Source: Bacteroidia bacterium (lineage in GTDB: Bacteria > Bacteroidota > Bacteroidia > Bacteroidales > Prolixibacteraceae). From it: a DNA stretch of 64,000 bases. Positions 33,944 through 42,995 of this stretch are shown in pieces (the stretch's first letter is position 1; each line of letters starts with the position of its first letter). The DNA is taken from positions 80,286-144,285 of the forward strand of contig JAPLDT010000019.1 in NCBI GenBank assembly GCA_026391315.1. Direction: 5' to 3'. The notes beneath the pieces are model-generated. The model saw nothing but the letters and a program-made list of their open reading frames with translations, made no database searches and was not told the origin of the DNA. The position numbers were made by a program, and so were the translations under genes.

Positions 33944-34918
33944 CTAACTCCAGACAACCGGATTAACGATCGAAATATCCCTTCTGCCATCAAAAAATTT
34001 CAACATATTTTCGGCGGCTTCGCGGCCTATTTCTATTCTGCTATCAATGGTGCCGGTTGCATTGTGCGGAGTAAGCACAACATTGTCCAGAGCAAACAAC
34101 TCAGGGGTTATCACCGGTTCTGCCTCAAAAACATCAAGTCCGGCGCCGCCCAACTTGCCATTCTGCAGATACTTCACGAGCATCTTTTCATCGACCACCG
34201 GACCTCTGGCCGTATTGATGATGATGGCTCCCTGCTTCATGCGTACCATAGCAGCTTCATCCAACAGATGATGGGTCTCATCCGTCAGCGGACAATGCAA
34301 GGAGATGACATCCGATCTTTCGAGTAACTCTCCAAAACTGACTTGCTGACAATCGTATTTTCGTTCGATATCTTCCGCCAACCGGGTGCGGTTGTAATAG
34401 ACCACCTTCATGCCTGAGGCGATTGCCCTTCGTGCAAAAGCCTGACCAATCCGACCCATGCCAATAATTCCAACAGTTTTGCCAAAAATGCCCGTACCCA
34501 GATTCTCCATCATGCCCCATTTGAAGTCGGGATTGGTCCTCAATCCCCTGTCTGTTAATGCAATATTCCTGGTAAGTGACAATAGCAATCCAAAGGCCAT
34601 TTCAGCAGTTGGTTCAGTAACAGCATTGGGAGTGTTGCAAACAACTATACCCATCTCTGTGGCTTTTGCCACATCGACATTGTTGAAACCTACACCAAAA
34701 TTAGCTACAATCTTTACGTGTTTTCCATCTTTCAGCACCTCTGCTGCAAGGGGTTTTGTGAAAACTGAGAGAACTCCGACCACATCACGAATAAGCACTT
34801 TTAGCTCCTCGTCTGTAAACATGAAATTTTCGGTAGGATAGACCAAATCGAATTTTTGTTCCAATTCTGCAAGACCCTTCCTGGGAATAGCGGCAACAAC
34901 GAGTATTTTCGGCTTCAT
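33944..34918 (-). CDS. D-2-hydroxyacid dehydrogenase (NAD-dependent)
   Basis: This 324-residue enzyme of the glyoxylate/phosphoglycerate dehydrogenase superfamily has the nucleotide loop GIIGMGRIGQAFARRA (near 150). The catalytic arginine is in INTARGPVVDE, the glutamate in GAGLDVFEAEP and the histidine in TPHNATGT. Substrate specificity (glyoxylate, hydroxypyruvate or another 2-oxoacid) is not readable. No serA-type regulatory domain is present. Confidence 0.9.
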   Translation of the reverse strand: MKPKILVVAAIPRKGLAELEQKFDLVYPTENFMFTDEELKVLIRDVVGVLSVFTKPLAAEVLKDGKHVKIVANFGVGFNNVDVAKATEMGIVVCNTPNAVTEPTAEMAFGLLLSLTRNIALTDRGLRTNPDFKWGMMENLGTGIFGKTVGIIGMGRIGQAFARRAIASGMKVVYYNRTRLAEDIERKYDCQQVSFGELLERSDVISLHCPLTDETHHLLDEAAMVRMKQGAIIINTARGPVVDEKMLVKYLQNGKLGGAGLDVFEAEPVITPELFALDNVVLTPHNATGTIDSRIEIGREAAENMLKFFDGRRDISIVNPVVWS

Positions 34919-35263
34919 CTGAAATAGTAGTTAAAAGTAATTGACAATGGACAATTGAAAATGCTTTGTTTGCTGAATATATGTCCAAAGTTAGAAACTG
35001 TTTAAATTTTATTGTTCCCACATTATTCATCAGAAATAACGGGATCAAGTCTGTGCCGTAGGCACATAATGTCGGTAGAAATAGAATTTAACGCAAAATA
35101 TCCCGTCCCGTACGGGACGGAATTTAGATCTTAATCCATTTTCTACCGACATAATATCCCTAACGGGACAAAAAAACAAATTTTAAACAGTCTCTTAAAA
35201 TGACAAATTATTTCCAAATATATTATATATCTGATTCATTGTCAATTGTCAACATTTAATTTT
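34919..35263. other. Gap with MITE-like element and TTGTCAAT words
   Basis: There is no gene. ATTGACAATGGACAATTGA (34939-34957) and TTGTCAATTGTCAA (35239-35252) are inverse repeats on the two sides. Between them lies MITE-like copy 2 (35049-35170). The rest is AT-rich. Confidence 0.65.
35049..35170. repeat. MITE-like element, copy 2 (inverted relative to copy 1)
   Basis: TGTGCC-GTA-GGCACA (35052-35066), ATGTCGGTAGAAA, the central palindrome CGTCCCGTACGGGACG (35104-35119, identical to copy 1), TTTTCTACCGACAT, and TCCC-TAAC-GGGA (35157-35168) follow one another. The order of the end hairpins is the reverse of that at 11065-11185. Confidence 0.75.
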
Positions 35264-35734
35264 TTAAACATTTCCCCCATCGCTGGTCACAATAAACCTT
35301 CCGTAGTAAAACCCTGTATAGTAAAATCGCAGGGAGGAGAGCAATAGCGGTACTGACATCATCAGGTAGAGGAAAGCGAGGTAGGGCAATGGTATCCAGC
35401 CAGTGGTCCGCAGGGTAATCCCCATGGAGATCATGAAGATCATCACCAGATAACTCCTGAAATTAAAGAAAGAGAAAGCACAAGGATAAGACTCTTTCAT
35501 TTTGAGGATTCTGAGTGTATGCTTCATGGATAATTTAGAGAAAAGCTTTAGGTAGAACAGGATACCACCCGCCAATGCCACCAGTAATTTCAGCGCAAGC
35601 AATCGGGTGGTTGTATCAAGCATCTTATAGCCCTTGAACATCAACATTGATCCTGCGAAAGTCCAGAGAGCGGCAGCAATAAAAAGAAGGAGACGTTTTG
35701 GAACGCCGGGTTTTAGACGGGATAAATTTTTCAC
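35264..35734 (-). CDS. Hypothetical four-helix membrane protein
   Basis: The 156-residue protein has hydrophobic segments near 15-33, 43-62, 90-108 and 112-135, and a basic N-terminus (MKNLSRLKPGVPKRLLLF), so the N-terminus is probably inside. I recognise no motif. It may be monocistronic: the upstream gap holds the orphan KilA-N regulatory repeat on the opposite strand, and the downstream gap holds a MITE-like element. Confidence 0.65.
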   Translation of the reverse strand: MKNLSRLKPGVPKRLLLFIAAALWTFAGSMLMFKGYKMLDTTTRLLALKLLVALAGGILFYLKLFSKLSMKHTLRILKMKESYPCAFSFFNFRSYLVMIFMISMGITLRTTGWIPLPYLAFLYLMMSVPLLLSSLRFYYTGFYYGRFIVTSDGGNV

Positions 35735-35802
35735 ATTTACAAATTTAAATGAACTATGAACTTGCGAATTATTACGGCGAACCGGTTCTTAAGTTTGCAA
35801 AT

Positions 35803-35894
35803 GAAATACCCATGAGTATATTTTCACACCATCAGAAAATGAATATTTGGGTATTCCATGCGACCTTTAAATAACAAAAAATATTCGCATGAAG
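35803..35894 (+). promoter_or_regulatory. KilA-N upstream regulatory repeat, copy 2 (orphan)
   Basis: It matches 1011-1100 (complement) at about nine of ten positions, from GAAATACCCATGAG to TCGCATGAAG. Even the first two codons of the KilA-N gene (ATG AAG) are kept, and then similarity ends. No KilA-N gene follows: the next sequence belongs to a gene on the other strand. It is probably the relic of a lost gene or a moved promoter. Confidence 0.7.
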
Positions 35895-35910
35895 AGAAAA
35901 AATGTGAATC

Positions 35911-36240
35911 TTACTTGACGAGTTCCAAAATATCGATGATCTGACCCGTTATTTTAACAATTTTTCGAAGTGTGACGGTCAGTTCTGAGAGCTGTTCCGA
36001 AGTTCTTTTCATCTCCTCCGTCAAAGCATTTAGGGCCATACTTTCGTTTTTCAACGCAACAATCAATCGCTTTTCAAATGAAGAGACCAATAATCTCTCG
36101 AGATTTCTCAGGTGCTGAGATGTCTTTTCGAGACTTTGAACTGCTTCAGGACTTAAGCTTTTCTCGGTCATTGCAACAAGAATGTCAAACTGAGCTTTCC
36201 GGATCTCTTCCAATGTGATCTCTTTGTCCATTTTTATCAT
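35911..36240 (-). CDS. Small coiled-coil protein, partner of the lipoprotein upstream
   Basis: The 109-residue protein is nearly all helical with heptad-like spacing (EEIRKAQFDILVAMTEKSLSPE, then LVSSFEKRLIVALKNESMALNALTEEMKRTSEQLSELTVTLRKIVKI) and has no signal peptide. I do not recognise a family. It starts two bases after the stop of the lipoprotein gene (36243-37145), so the two are co-transcribed. A structural or regulatory role is conceivable. Confidence 0.6.
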   Translation of the reverse strand: MIKMDKEITLEEIRKAQFDILVAMTEKSLSPEAVQSLEKTSQHLRNLERLLVSSFEKRLIVALKNESMALNALTEEMKRTSEQLSELTVTLRKIVKITGQIIDILELVK

Positions 36241-36242
36241 TA

Positions 36243-37145
36243 TTATATCTTTTTGTTTATATCATCCACCATTTTATAAAGCTTTTCAACATCGGTATAA
36301 AAACCGCTCAGACGGGCAGTTACCTCTTTCAATGTTTTGGTTTCGTTGAGGGTCTCTGCCAGTGCCAGATGTGCAATTCTGAGGTTTTTTACTGCATGGA
36401 GGGTTTGCAGCCGAAACTCTTTTAACCGCTCTACCCGCTTTTTCAATTCAATGTAGTCTCGTTCACTTTCGATCGAGGGAGGCATTCGTTTGGTAAAATA
36501 GTACCTGAAACTTTCGCCCAAACCCGAATCTTCATTACTGATCAGTTGAATAAGCAGCCCGGACGACAAATATTTCTCAATTTCGCCGCAAAGGCAGGAC
36601 ACCAGCGTATCTGCCTGATTTACAAATCTTTTAAGCGCTTTGGATTGCCTGTTCGACAGGTATGCGTTTGTACCCAAATTAAGGGTTTCGGTAAGTAAGA
36701 TACCTAATCCGGGCGGCAGCTTGCTTACTTCCGTTGTCTGGTTGTAATCGCCAACCAATGTTTCCAGCTCAATGCCAAAAGTTCCATACAATTTGCTGTT
36801 GGAGTTGAAAGAGGCATCGCTTGAGAGCTGGACCAATCCGTTGGCGTAGTTTTCGAGGATCTTGAATACAGGCCTTACCCTGGCGGGAATCTTGTCGTTG
36901 CTGATTCGCTCCTGAACAATGGCATCCAGTTCGCTTAGGTGGGTCACAGGATCGGTAAAGGAGTTGGCGTAATAAACACCCCTGAGCTCACGTATATCTG
37001 CAAGCTCCATCCATATCTTTTCAGGTAAAGTGGAGAAATTACCGGCTCTGACAGCAAATTGCTGTACAGTCGTTCTTTGCTCTTTGGAAACAGAGAGACA
37101 GCTTCCAAGGAAGAGCAGCAGTATCAGGCAGTAACAAGGTTTCAT
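36243..37145 (-). CDS. Lipoprotein with long helical domain, function unknown
   Basis: The 300-residue protein begins with a lipoprotein signal (MKPCYCLILLLFLGSCLS; lipobox LGSC near residue 16). The remainder is helix-rich without cysteines except CLCGE near 190, and ends in a coiled-coil-like stretch. I recognise no enzyme motif. It is divergent from the trp operon, so its promoter shares the interval 37146-37399 with the trp promoter. It is followed at once by the coiled-coil gene. Confidence 0.65.
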   Translation of the reverse strand: MKPCYCLILLLFLGSCLSVSKEQRTTVQQFAVRAGNFSTLPEKIWMELADIRELRGVYYANSFTDPVTHLSELDAIVQERISNDKIPARVRPVFKILENYANGLVQLSSDASFNSNSKLYGTFGIELETLVGDYNQTTEVSKLPPGLGILLTETLNLGTNAYLSNRQSKALKRFVNQADTLVSCLCGEIEKYLSSGLLIQLISNEDSGLGESFRYYFTKRMPPSIESERDYIELKKRVERLKEFRLQTLHAVKNLRIAHLALAETLNETKTLKEVTARLSGFYTDVEKLYKMVDDINKKI

Positions 37146-37374
37146 CTAAGGGATTTAGGTAGAAAAGGGATACGCTACGCAACAGGAAATATGAAAAACC
37201 AGTTATGAGATATGAGTTATGAGCTATAAGATATGAGATTAAATTGTTTTTAGTATCAAAAGAAAAACAGGGAAAATTAAGCATTTTAATCGTTAAAAAC
37301 GAATGATTTTCGAAATATTTTGTGCTTTCAAAATATTTTTTTCTGAAAAACAAGGGGTTGTAAGGATTTTTTCC

Positions 37375-37382
37375 TAGTTTTG
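37375..37382 (+). promoter_or_regulatory. -7 box of the trp operon promoter
   Basis: TAGTTTTG fits TAnnTTTG and lies 17 bases before the leader-peptide ATG. The -33 element is weak (GTTG at 37357-37360 is closer than usual). Confidence 0.5.
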
Positions 37383-37399
37383 CAGCAAACAAGTTTACA

Positions 37400-37462
37400 A
37401 TGATCACACGTTTGGCAAATACATATTGGTGGTGGCTGGCTTATAACTCTCAAAAGTCGTAA
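37400..37462 (+). CDS. trpL: trp operon leader peptide
   Basis: A 20-codon open frame encodes MITRLANT, then Y, three tryptophans in a row, LAYNSQKS and a TAA stop. Three consecutive Trp codons in so short a peptide, right before a strong terminator hairpin (37499-37537) and the trp structural genes, are the classical mark of transcription attenuation by ribosome stalling at uncharged Trp-tRNA. GGCAAATACA (37414-37423) could pair with TGTATTTACC (37475-37484), a pairing a stalled ribosome would disturb. Confidence 0.85.
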   Translation: MITRLANTYWWWLAYNSQKS

Positions 37463-37498
37463 GGAAGCAACGCTTGTATTTACCTGAATTGATATAGT

Positions 37499-37537
37499 AA
37501 AAGAGGCCTGTCGCAACCGCGGCAGGCCTCTTTTTTT
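37499..37537 (+). terminator. trp attenuator (Rho-independent terminator)
   Basis: AAAGAGGCCTGTCGC and GCGGCAGGCCTCTTT pair over about 15 positions with one T-G wobble and a four-base loop. A run of seven T follows. The hairpin lies 37 bases after the leader-peptide stop and 75 bases before trpB. Confidence 0.92.
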
Positions 37538-37612
37538 GGTGGCAAATTTAGAATAGTGGATAAGAAATGTGAAAATTGGAAAATGTGGAAATGAAGACAA
37601 ACAGTGACATAT

Positions 37613-38791
37613 ATGAACACCTACCAGGCAGATAAAAACGGTTATTACGGAGAATTCGGAGGGGCATACATCCCTGAAATCCTTCACCGCTGTGTAACGG
37701 AGCTACAAAACACCTATTTACAGGTCATCGAAAGTGAAGAGTTCAAAAAGGAGTTCGACCAGTTGCTGCAAGACTATGTTGGTCGTCCTTCCCCCTTGTA
37801 CCTGGCCAAACGGCTCAGCGAAAAATATGGCTGCAGGATCTACCTCAAACGTGAAGATCTGAACCATACCGGGGCCCACAAAATCAACAACACCATCGGA
37901 CAGATTCTGCTGGCACGCAAAATGGGCAAAACCCGCATCATCGCTGAGACAGGCGCGGGTCAACACGGGGTGGCCACCGCTACCGTCTGCGCCCTGATGA
38001 ACATGGAGTGCATTGTCTACATGGGCAAAACAGATGTGGCCCGTCAGCACGTCAACGTGCAAAAGATGAAGATGCTGGGAGCCGAAGTGCGACCGGTTAC
38101 CTCCGGCAACATGACGCTGAAAGATGCCACCAACGAAGCGATCCGCGACTGGTGTTGCAATCCTTCTGATACTTATTACATCATCGGCTCTACTGTTGGT
38201 CCGCACCCTTACCCCGACATGGTAGCCCGCTTGCAGTCTGTCATCAGTGAGGAGATCAAAAAACAACTTCTGCTCAAGGAGGGGCGCGACTATCCCGACT
38301 ACCTCATCGCCTGTGTGGGAGGCGGCAGCAATGCGGCTGGCACCATCTATCACTACCTCGACGATGAGCGGGTGAAAATAGTGCTGGCCGAAGCCGGCGG
38401 ACTCGGTATCGAATCCGGCCAGAGCGCTGCAACCATCCAACTGGGCAGCGTTGGCATTCTCCATGGCACCAAATCGCTGGTGATGCAGAGTGAGGATGGC
38501 CAAATCGAAGAGCCGTACTCCATCTCCGCCGGACTCGACTATCCAGGTATCGGTCCGATGCATGCAAATCTGGCGGCCACAAAACGGGCAACCATCCTGG
38601 CTGTCAACGACGACGAAGCCCTGGAGGCCGCATTCGAACTGACACGTATCGAAGGAATTATCCCGGCCCTCGAATCTGCCCATGCCCTCGGCGCCCTCTC
38701 CAAAGTGGATTTCAAACCTACCGATGTGGTGGTACTCACTTTGTCGGGACGTGGGGATAAGGATATGGACACCTTCATCAAAGCAATGTGA
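37613..38791 (+). CDS. trpB: Tryptophan synthase beta chain
   Basis: I take the ATG at 37613; a GTG at 37604 is in frame but less likely. This 392-residue PLP enzyme joins indole and serine to tryptophan. The PLP lysine is in HTGAHKINN (near residue 84), the phosphate loop is GGGSNAAG, and ETGAGQHG and GLDYPGIGP are conserved. It is the first structural gene of the operon, where many bacteria have trpE. The stop TGA is part of an AATGTGAAAATTGG repeat word. Confidence 0.96.
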   Translation: MNTYQADKNGYYGEFGGAYIPEILHRCVTELQNTYLQVIESEEFKKEFDQLLQDYVGRPSPLYLAKRLSEKYGCRIYLKREDLNHTGAHKINNTIGQILLARKMGKTRIIAETGAGQHGVATATVCALMNMECIVYMGKTDVARQHVNVQKMKMLGAEVRPVTSGNMTLKDATNEAIRDWCCNPSDTYYIIGSTVGPHPYPDMVARLQSVISEEIKKQLLLKEGRDYPDYLIACVGGGSNAAGTIYHYLDDERVKIVLAEAGGLGIESGQSAATIQLGSVGILHGTKSLVMQSEDGQIEEPYSISAGLDYPGIGPMHANLAATKRATILAVNDDEALEAAFELTRIEGIIPALESAHALGALSKVDFKPTDVVVLTLSGRGDKDMDTFIKAM

Positions 38792-38918
38792 AAATTGGAA
38801 AATGTGGAAATTACGAAAGAGAGATGAGACATGAAATTGCAAAATATGGAAATTGCAGCCGGTCCCTGAGCGAAGTCGAAGGGTCACATTTCCACATTTC
38901 CCAATTTTCACATTCCCC
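38788..38918. repeat. Nested repeats in the trpB-trpE gap
   Basis: AATGTGAAAATTGGAAAATG words (38788-38814) and their inverse CATTTCCCAATTTTCACATT (38895-38914) enclose CCCTGAGCGAAGTCGAAGGG (38864-38883), a variant of the repeat seen twice near 18660-18722. TTTATCC words follow (38926-38951). Confidence 0.8.
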
Positions 38919-38971
38919 ACTTTATCCTTTTTACTTTATCCTTTATCCTTTGAATAATAAATAACCATTAT

Positions 38972-40387
38972 ATGAAAAATTTAACCAGATTCGCATACAC
39001 CGCCAGCAGCAAGCAGGTACTCGGTGATCTGCATACGCCTGTCAGCATCTATCTGAAGGTACGGGATGTCTACCCGGAATCGGTACTGCTCGAGAGTTCT
39101 GACTTCAGTGCAAATGAAAACAGTCTCTCCTTCATTGCCCTGCATCCCATTGCCAGGGTTGGGATCAACAGCGGCATCTGCACTTCCCAGTTTCCGGACG
39201 GAACCACAATGGAGCAACCATTGAGCGGTACTTTCGGCGTGGCTGAAGCGCTGAACGGCTTTATGGCAAAATTTGAGGTGACAGGAGAACGTGCCGATGT
39301 GTGCGGTGTCTTCGGCTATACTGCCTTCGACGCGGTGCGATACCTCGAGAAAATTGCCGTCATCGAGAGTCACCAGACAGAAAATGACGCCCCCGATCTG
39401 CTCTACATCCTATACAAATACATCCTGGTGTTCAACCACTACAAGGACGAATTAACGCTGATTGAGCTGACCAAATCGGGCGAATTGCCCAACCTGGAAG
39501 GGCTGGAGACGCTGATTGCCAACCGCAACTATGCCTCTTATGATTTTACCCTCAACGGTCAGGAGCGATCACCAATCACCGATGAAAAATACCGCGAAAT
39601 GGTACGCAAAGGGATCTCCCACTGTCTTCGCGGGGATGTCTTTCAGGTGGTCTTGTCAAGAAGGTTTGAACAGCCCTTTCTGGGCGACGACTTCAAGGTC
39701 TACAGGGCGTTGCGCAGCGTGAACCCCTCGCCTTACCTCTTCTATTTCGATTTTGGCGGTTTCCGGATCTTTGGCTCCTCGCCTGAAACCCATTGCAAAA
39801 TCACAAGAGGAAGGGCCACCATCGATCCGATCGCCGGCACCGTGCGCCGTAGTGGTGACGTGGTAGAAGACAAGGCGCTCAGCGAGGCCCTCTTGCAGGA
39901 TCCCAAGGAGAATGCCGAGCATGTGATGCTGGTCGACCTGGCCCGCAACGATCTGAGCCGCAACTGCAACGACGTGGGGATCAATTTCTACAAACAGGTA
40001 CACTACTACTCCCATGTAATTCACCTCGTTTCCCGCGTGAGCGGAAACATCCTTCCGGAGAGCAATCCCGTTAAAACATTTGCCGATACCTTCCCGGCTG
40101 GAACCCTCAGCGGTGCACCCAAAGTGAGAGCCATGCAACTGATTTCCGAAATTGAGACCCACAACCGGGGCGCCTATGGTGGCTGTATCGGATTCATCGG
40201 CTTCAACGGCGACCTCAACCAGGCAATCACCATCCGCACCTTCGTGAGCCGCGGAAACACCCTCTTTTACCAGGCAGGAGCAGGCATTGTGGCCAAGAGT
40301 AACGACGAGAGCGAACTGCAGGAAGTCAACAGTAAGCTGGGCGCATTGAAAAGAGCGATCGACATCGCCGAAACCCTGAAAAATTAA
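38972..40387 (+). CDS. trpE: Anthranilate synthase component I
   Basis: The 471-residue chorismate-binding enzyme makes anthranilate with TrpG-supplied ammonia. The tryptophan-feedback motif LLESS is kept near residue 40, so the protein should be inhibited by its end product. The catalytic C-terminal half has GDVFQVVLSRRFEQPF, IFGSSPETH, IDPIAGTVRR, HVMLVDLARNDL, TFPAGTLSGAPK and YGGCIGFIGF. trpG follows after five bases. Confidence 0.96.
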   Translation: MKNLTRFAYTASSKQVLGDLHTPVSIYLKVRDVYPESVLLESSDFSANENSLSFIALHPIARVGINSGICTSQFPDGTTMEQPLSGTFGVAEALNGFMAKFEVTGERADVCGVFGYTAFDAVRYLEKIAVIESHQTENDAPDLLYILYKYILVFNHYKDELTLIELTKSGELPNLEGLETLIANRNYASYDFTLNGQERSPITDEKYREMVRKGISHCLRGDVFQVVLSRRFEQPFLGDDFKVYRALRSVNPSPYLFYFDFGGFRIFGSSPETHCKITRGRATIDPIAGTVRRSGDVVEDKALSEALLQDPKENAEHVMLVDLARNDLSRNCNDVGINFYKQVHYYSHVIHLVSRVSGNILPESNPVKTFADTFPAGTLSGAPKVRAMQLISEIETHNRGAYGGCIGFIGFNGDLNQAITIRTFVSRGNTLFYQAGAGIVAKSNDESELQEVNSKLGALKRAIDIAETLKN

Positions 40388-40392
40388 GAACC

Positions 40393-40965
40393 ATGAAAAA
40401 GATATTGCTCATAGACAACTACGACTCCTTCACCTACAACCTGGTGCACCTGATCACCTCATTGGGTTACGAAGTGGATGTGTTCAGAAACGATCAGATC
40501 ACGATCGAAGAGGCGGAGGCCTACGACAAAATCCTGCTGAGTCCCGGACCCGGGATACCCTCCGAAGCCGGAAGGCTGCTGGAAATTGTGCGCCATTTTG
40601 CCCCCACCAAAAGCATCCTCGGCGTCTGCCTGGGTCATCAGGCCATCGGAGAGGTGTTTGGTGCAACACTGATCAATCTCAAGGAGGTGCATCACGGCGT
40701 GGCATCGCAGATCAATGTTACCGGCCAAGACCTCCTGTTCGATGGAGTGGGAAGCTCTTTCGAAGCCGGACGCTACCACTCCTGGGCAGTGAGTCCAGTT
40801 AACTTCCCTGAAGCGCTGGAAGTAACCGCACTCGACGATTCGGGCGAAATCATGGCGCTGCGCCACAAAACCTACGATGTAAGGGGAGTCCAGTTCCATC
40901 CCGAATCAGTATTGACACCGCTGGGGAGCAGGATTATGCAGAATTGGCTGGAAGAAAAGTTATGA
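40393..40965 (+). CDS. trpG: Anthranilate synthase component II (glutamine amidotransferase)
   Basis: This 190-residue class I amidotransferase has the nucleophile cysteine in LGVCLGHQAIGE, the His/Glu pair in FHPESVLT, and the oxyanion strand LSPGPG. It releases ammonia for TrpE; in some bacteria the same protein serves folate synthesis. The last leucine and stop (TTA TGA) fall within an AGTTATGAG repeat word that continues to 40990. Confidence 0.95.
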   Translation: MKKILLIDNYDSFTYNLVHLITSLGYEVDVFRNDQITIEEAEAYDKILLSPGPGIPSEAGRLLEIVRHFAPTKSILGVCLGHQAIGEVFGATLINLKEVHHGVASQINVTGQDLLFDGVGSSFEAGRYHSWAVSPVNFPEALEVTALDDSGEIMALRHKTYDVRGVQFHPESVLTPLGSRIMQNWLEEKL

Positions 40966-41050
40966 GTTATGAGATATGAGTTATGAGTTTAGGAAAATCA
41001 AGATTCGAGCGTTCTTCACTTTATCCTTTATCCTTTTTGATTAACAAATT

Positions 41051-42046
41051 ATGAAACAGATATTGTATCGTCTTTTTGAGCACCAGTTCCTGGGCCGCGA
41101 TGAGGCCAGGGAGATCCTGCAGAACATGGTGGCAGGAAAATATACCGAGGCGCAGATCGCCTCTCTGATTACCGTCTTTCTGATGCGGAGCATCTCGATC
41201 GAAGAGTTGTCCGGATTTCAGGACGCGTTGATGGAGATGCGGGTGAAGGTCGACCTGAATGAGTTCGATCCGATCGACATCGTGGGTACCGGCGGTGATG
41301 GCAAAAATACTTTCAACGTCTCAACTGCCTCCTGTTTTGTGGTGGCAGGCGCGGGGTACAAAGTGGCCAAACACGGCAACTATGGGGCCACCTCCGTGTG
41401 CGGGGCGTCGAACGTGATGGAGCACCACGGCGTCAAATTCTCCACAGATCCCGACCGGCTAAAACGATCTATCGACGAATCGAACATGGTCTACCTGCAT
41501 GCCCCGATCTTCAATCCGGCTTTGAAAGCAGTGGCCGGGGTGAGAAAAAGTCTGGGGGTACGCAATTTCTTCAACATGCTGGGACCGCTGGTCAATCCGG
41601 CAAAACCCAAAAATCAGCTGCTGGGTGTTTTCAATCTGCCCCTGTTGCGTCTCTATAGTTACTCCTTTCAGCAGAGCGGCAACCGTTTCGCGGTAGTGCA
41701 CAGTTTGGATGGCTACGATGAAATCTCGTTAACGGATTCATTCAAAGTTATTTCCAATCAGAACGAGCACATTTATACGCCCGAAGAGATTGGCTTTACC
41801 AGAAACGCTGAGGCGGATCTATATGGTGGAGAAACAGTCGAGCAGGCATCTGCCATCTTTGACAATGTACTGAATGGTACGGCAACAAAAGAGCAGACCA
41901 ACTGCGTACTGGCCAATGCGGCCTTCGCGATACGGGTACTCTGTCCTGAAAAAAGCATTGCCCTCTGCATCGAAGAGGCACGAGAGTCGTTGGTAAGCGG
42001 AAAAGCGATGCAAAAATTCAAGAAATTTGTGGAACTCAATTCATAG
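41051..42046 (+). CDS. trpD: Anthranilate phosphoribosyltransferase
   Basis: The 331-residue enzyme transfers ribose phosphate from PRPP to anthranilate. The family motifs are GTGGDGKNTFNVSTAS (PRPP/Mg binding, near 80), KHGN and FFNMLGPLVNPA. It is separated from trpG by repeat words and from trpC by a long hairpin, but lies on the same strand within the operon. Confidence 0.95.
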   Translation: MKQILYRLFEHQFLGRDEAREILQNMVAGKYTEAQIASLITVFLMRSISIEELSGFQDALMEMRVKVDLNEFDPIDIVGTGGDGKNTFNVSTASCFVVAGAGYKVAKHGNYGATSVCGASNVMEHHGVKFSTDPDRLKRSIDESNMVYLHAPIFNPALKAVAGVRKSLGVRNFFNMLGPLVNPAKPKNQLLGVFNLPLLRLYSYSFQQSGNRFAVVHSLDGYDEISLTDSFKVISNQNEHIYTPEEIGFTRNAEADLYGGETVEQASAIFDNVLNGTATKEQTNCVLANAAFAIRVLCPEKSIALCIEEARESLVSGKAMQKFKKFVELNS

Positions 42047-42067
42047 AGATGAGTGCGTTTAAAAATA

Positions 42068-42166
42068 TTACACAGAGTTGCACAGAGAAGCACAGAGGTA
42101 CACAGAGGTAGAAATAGTTATTTTTTCTCCGTGAAACTCTGCGCTTCTCTGTGCAACTCTGTGTAA
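42068..42166. repeat. 30-base inverted repeat of CACAGAG decamers between trpD and trpC
   Basis: TTA followed by CACAGAGTTG, CACAGAGAAG and CACAGAG (42068-42097) pairs with 42137-42166 at 29 of 30 positions. Further CACAGAGGTA units follow the left arm. The hairpin lies inside the operon, so it may weaken downstream expression or protect RNA ends. Confidence 0.9.
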
Positions 42167-42188
42167 GTTCTTAAAAAAAATACATATC

Positions 42189-42995
42189 ATGCAAGACATA
42201 CTCCAGGAGATCATCGCCCAAAAACGCATCGAAGTGGAAAAGCAGAAGCATCTTGTTCCGCCTGAGAAGCTTGCGCAACAACTCGACCAACCTACACTCA
42301 GGGCCACCAAATCGATGCGTGCGGCACTGGCCTCCTCCTCTACCGGGATTATCGCCGAATTCAAGCGCAAATCGCCGTCCAAAGGGTGGATCTTCCCCGA
42401 AGCCGAAGTGACAGAGGTGGTCCCAGCCTACGAAGCTGCCGGCGCCTCTGCCTGCTCCATCCTGACCGATGAACACTTCTTTGGCGGTTCGCTGGAGGAT
42501 CTTCGTCAAGCCAGACAACTGGTTTCACTCCCTTTGCTACGGAAAGAGTTCATCATCGACCCTTACCAGCTAACAGAAGCACGGATTGCAGGGGCCGATG
42601 CAATTCTGCTGATTGCCACTGTACTCACGCCGGAAGAGTGTTTTGCCCTGGCCAAAGCGGCGCATGCCCTGAATCTTGAGGTCTTGCTCGAAATTCACAA
42701 TGAAAACGAACTGGGGCATCTCAACGATTGTGTGGATATGCTGGGAATCAACAACCGCAACCTGGGCACTTTCGAAACCTCGCTAAGTCATTCGTATCGG
42801 CTGGCTGAAAAGCTCCGGCAAGTGGACAGCAATGTTTTGCTTGTCTCAGAGAGCGGAATATCGGAACCCTCCACAGTTGTTGCACTTCGGGCAGAGGGTT
42901 TTCGCGGTTTCCTGATCGGCGAAACCTTTATGCGGGGCGGAACCCCCGGTGCGACCCTGACGAAATTTATAAATGGAATAAGCCATGCTAATTAA
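42189..42995 (+). CDS. trpC: Indole-3-glycerol phosphate synthase
   Basis: This 268-residue TIM-barrel enzyme closes the indole ring. Characteristic segments are IIAEFKRKSPSKGWI (catalytic lysine and phosphate region), FFGGSLEDL, LLRKEFIIDPYQ, INNRNLGTF and VSESGI. The end overlaps trpF by 11 bases, which suggests translational coupling. Confidence 0.95.
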   Translation: MQDILQEIIAQKRIEVEKQKHLVPPEKLAQQLDQPTLRATKSMRAALASSSTGIIAEFKRKSPSKGWIFPEAEVTEVVPAYEAAGASACSILTDEHFFGGSLEDLRQARQLVSLPLLRKEFIIDPYQLTEARIAGADAILLIATVLTPEECFALAKAAHALNLEVLLEIHNENELGHLNDCVDMLGINNRNLGTFETSLSHSYRLAEKLRQVDSNVLLVSESGISEPSTVVALRAEGFRGFLIGETFMRGGTPGATLTKFINGISHAN

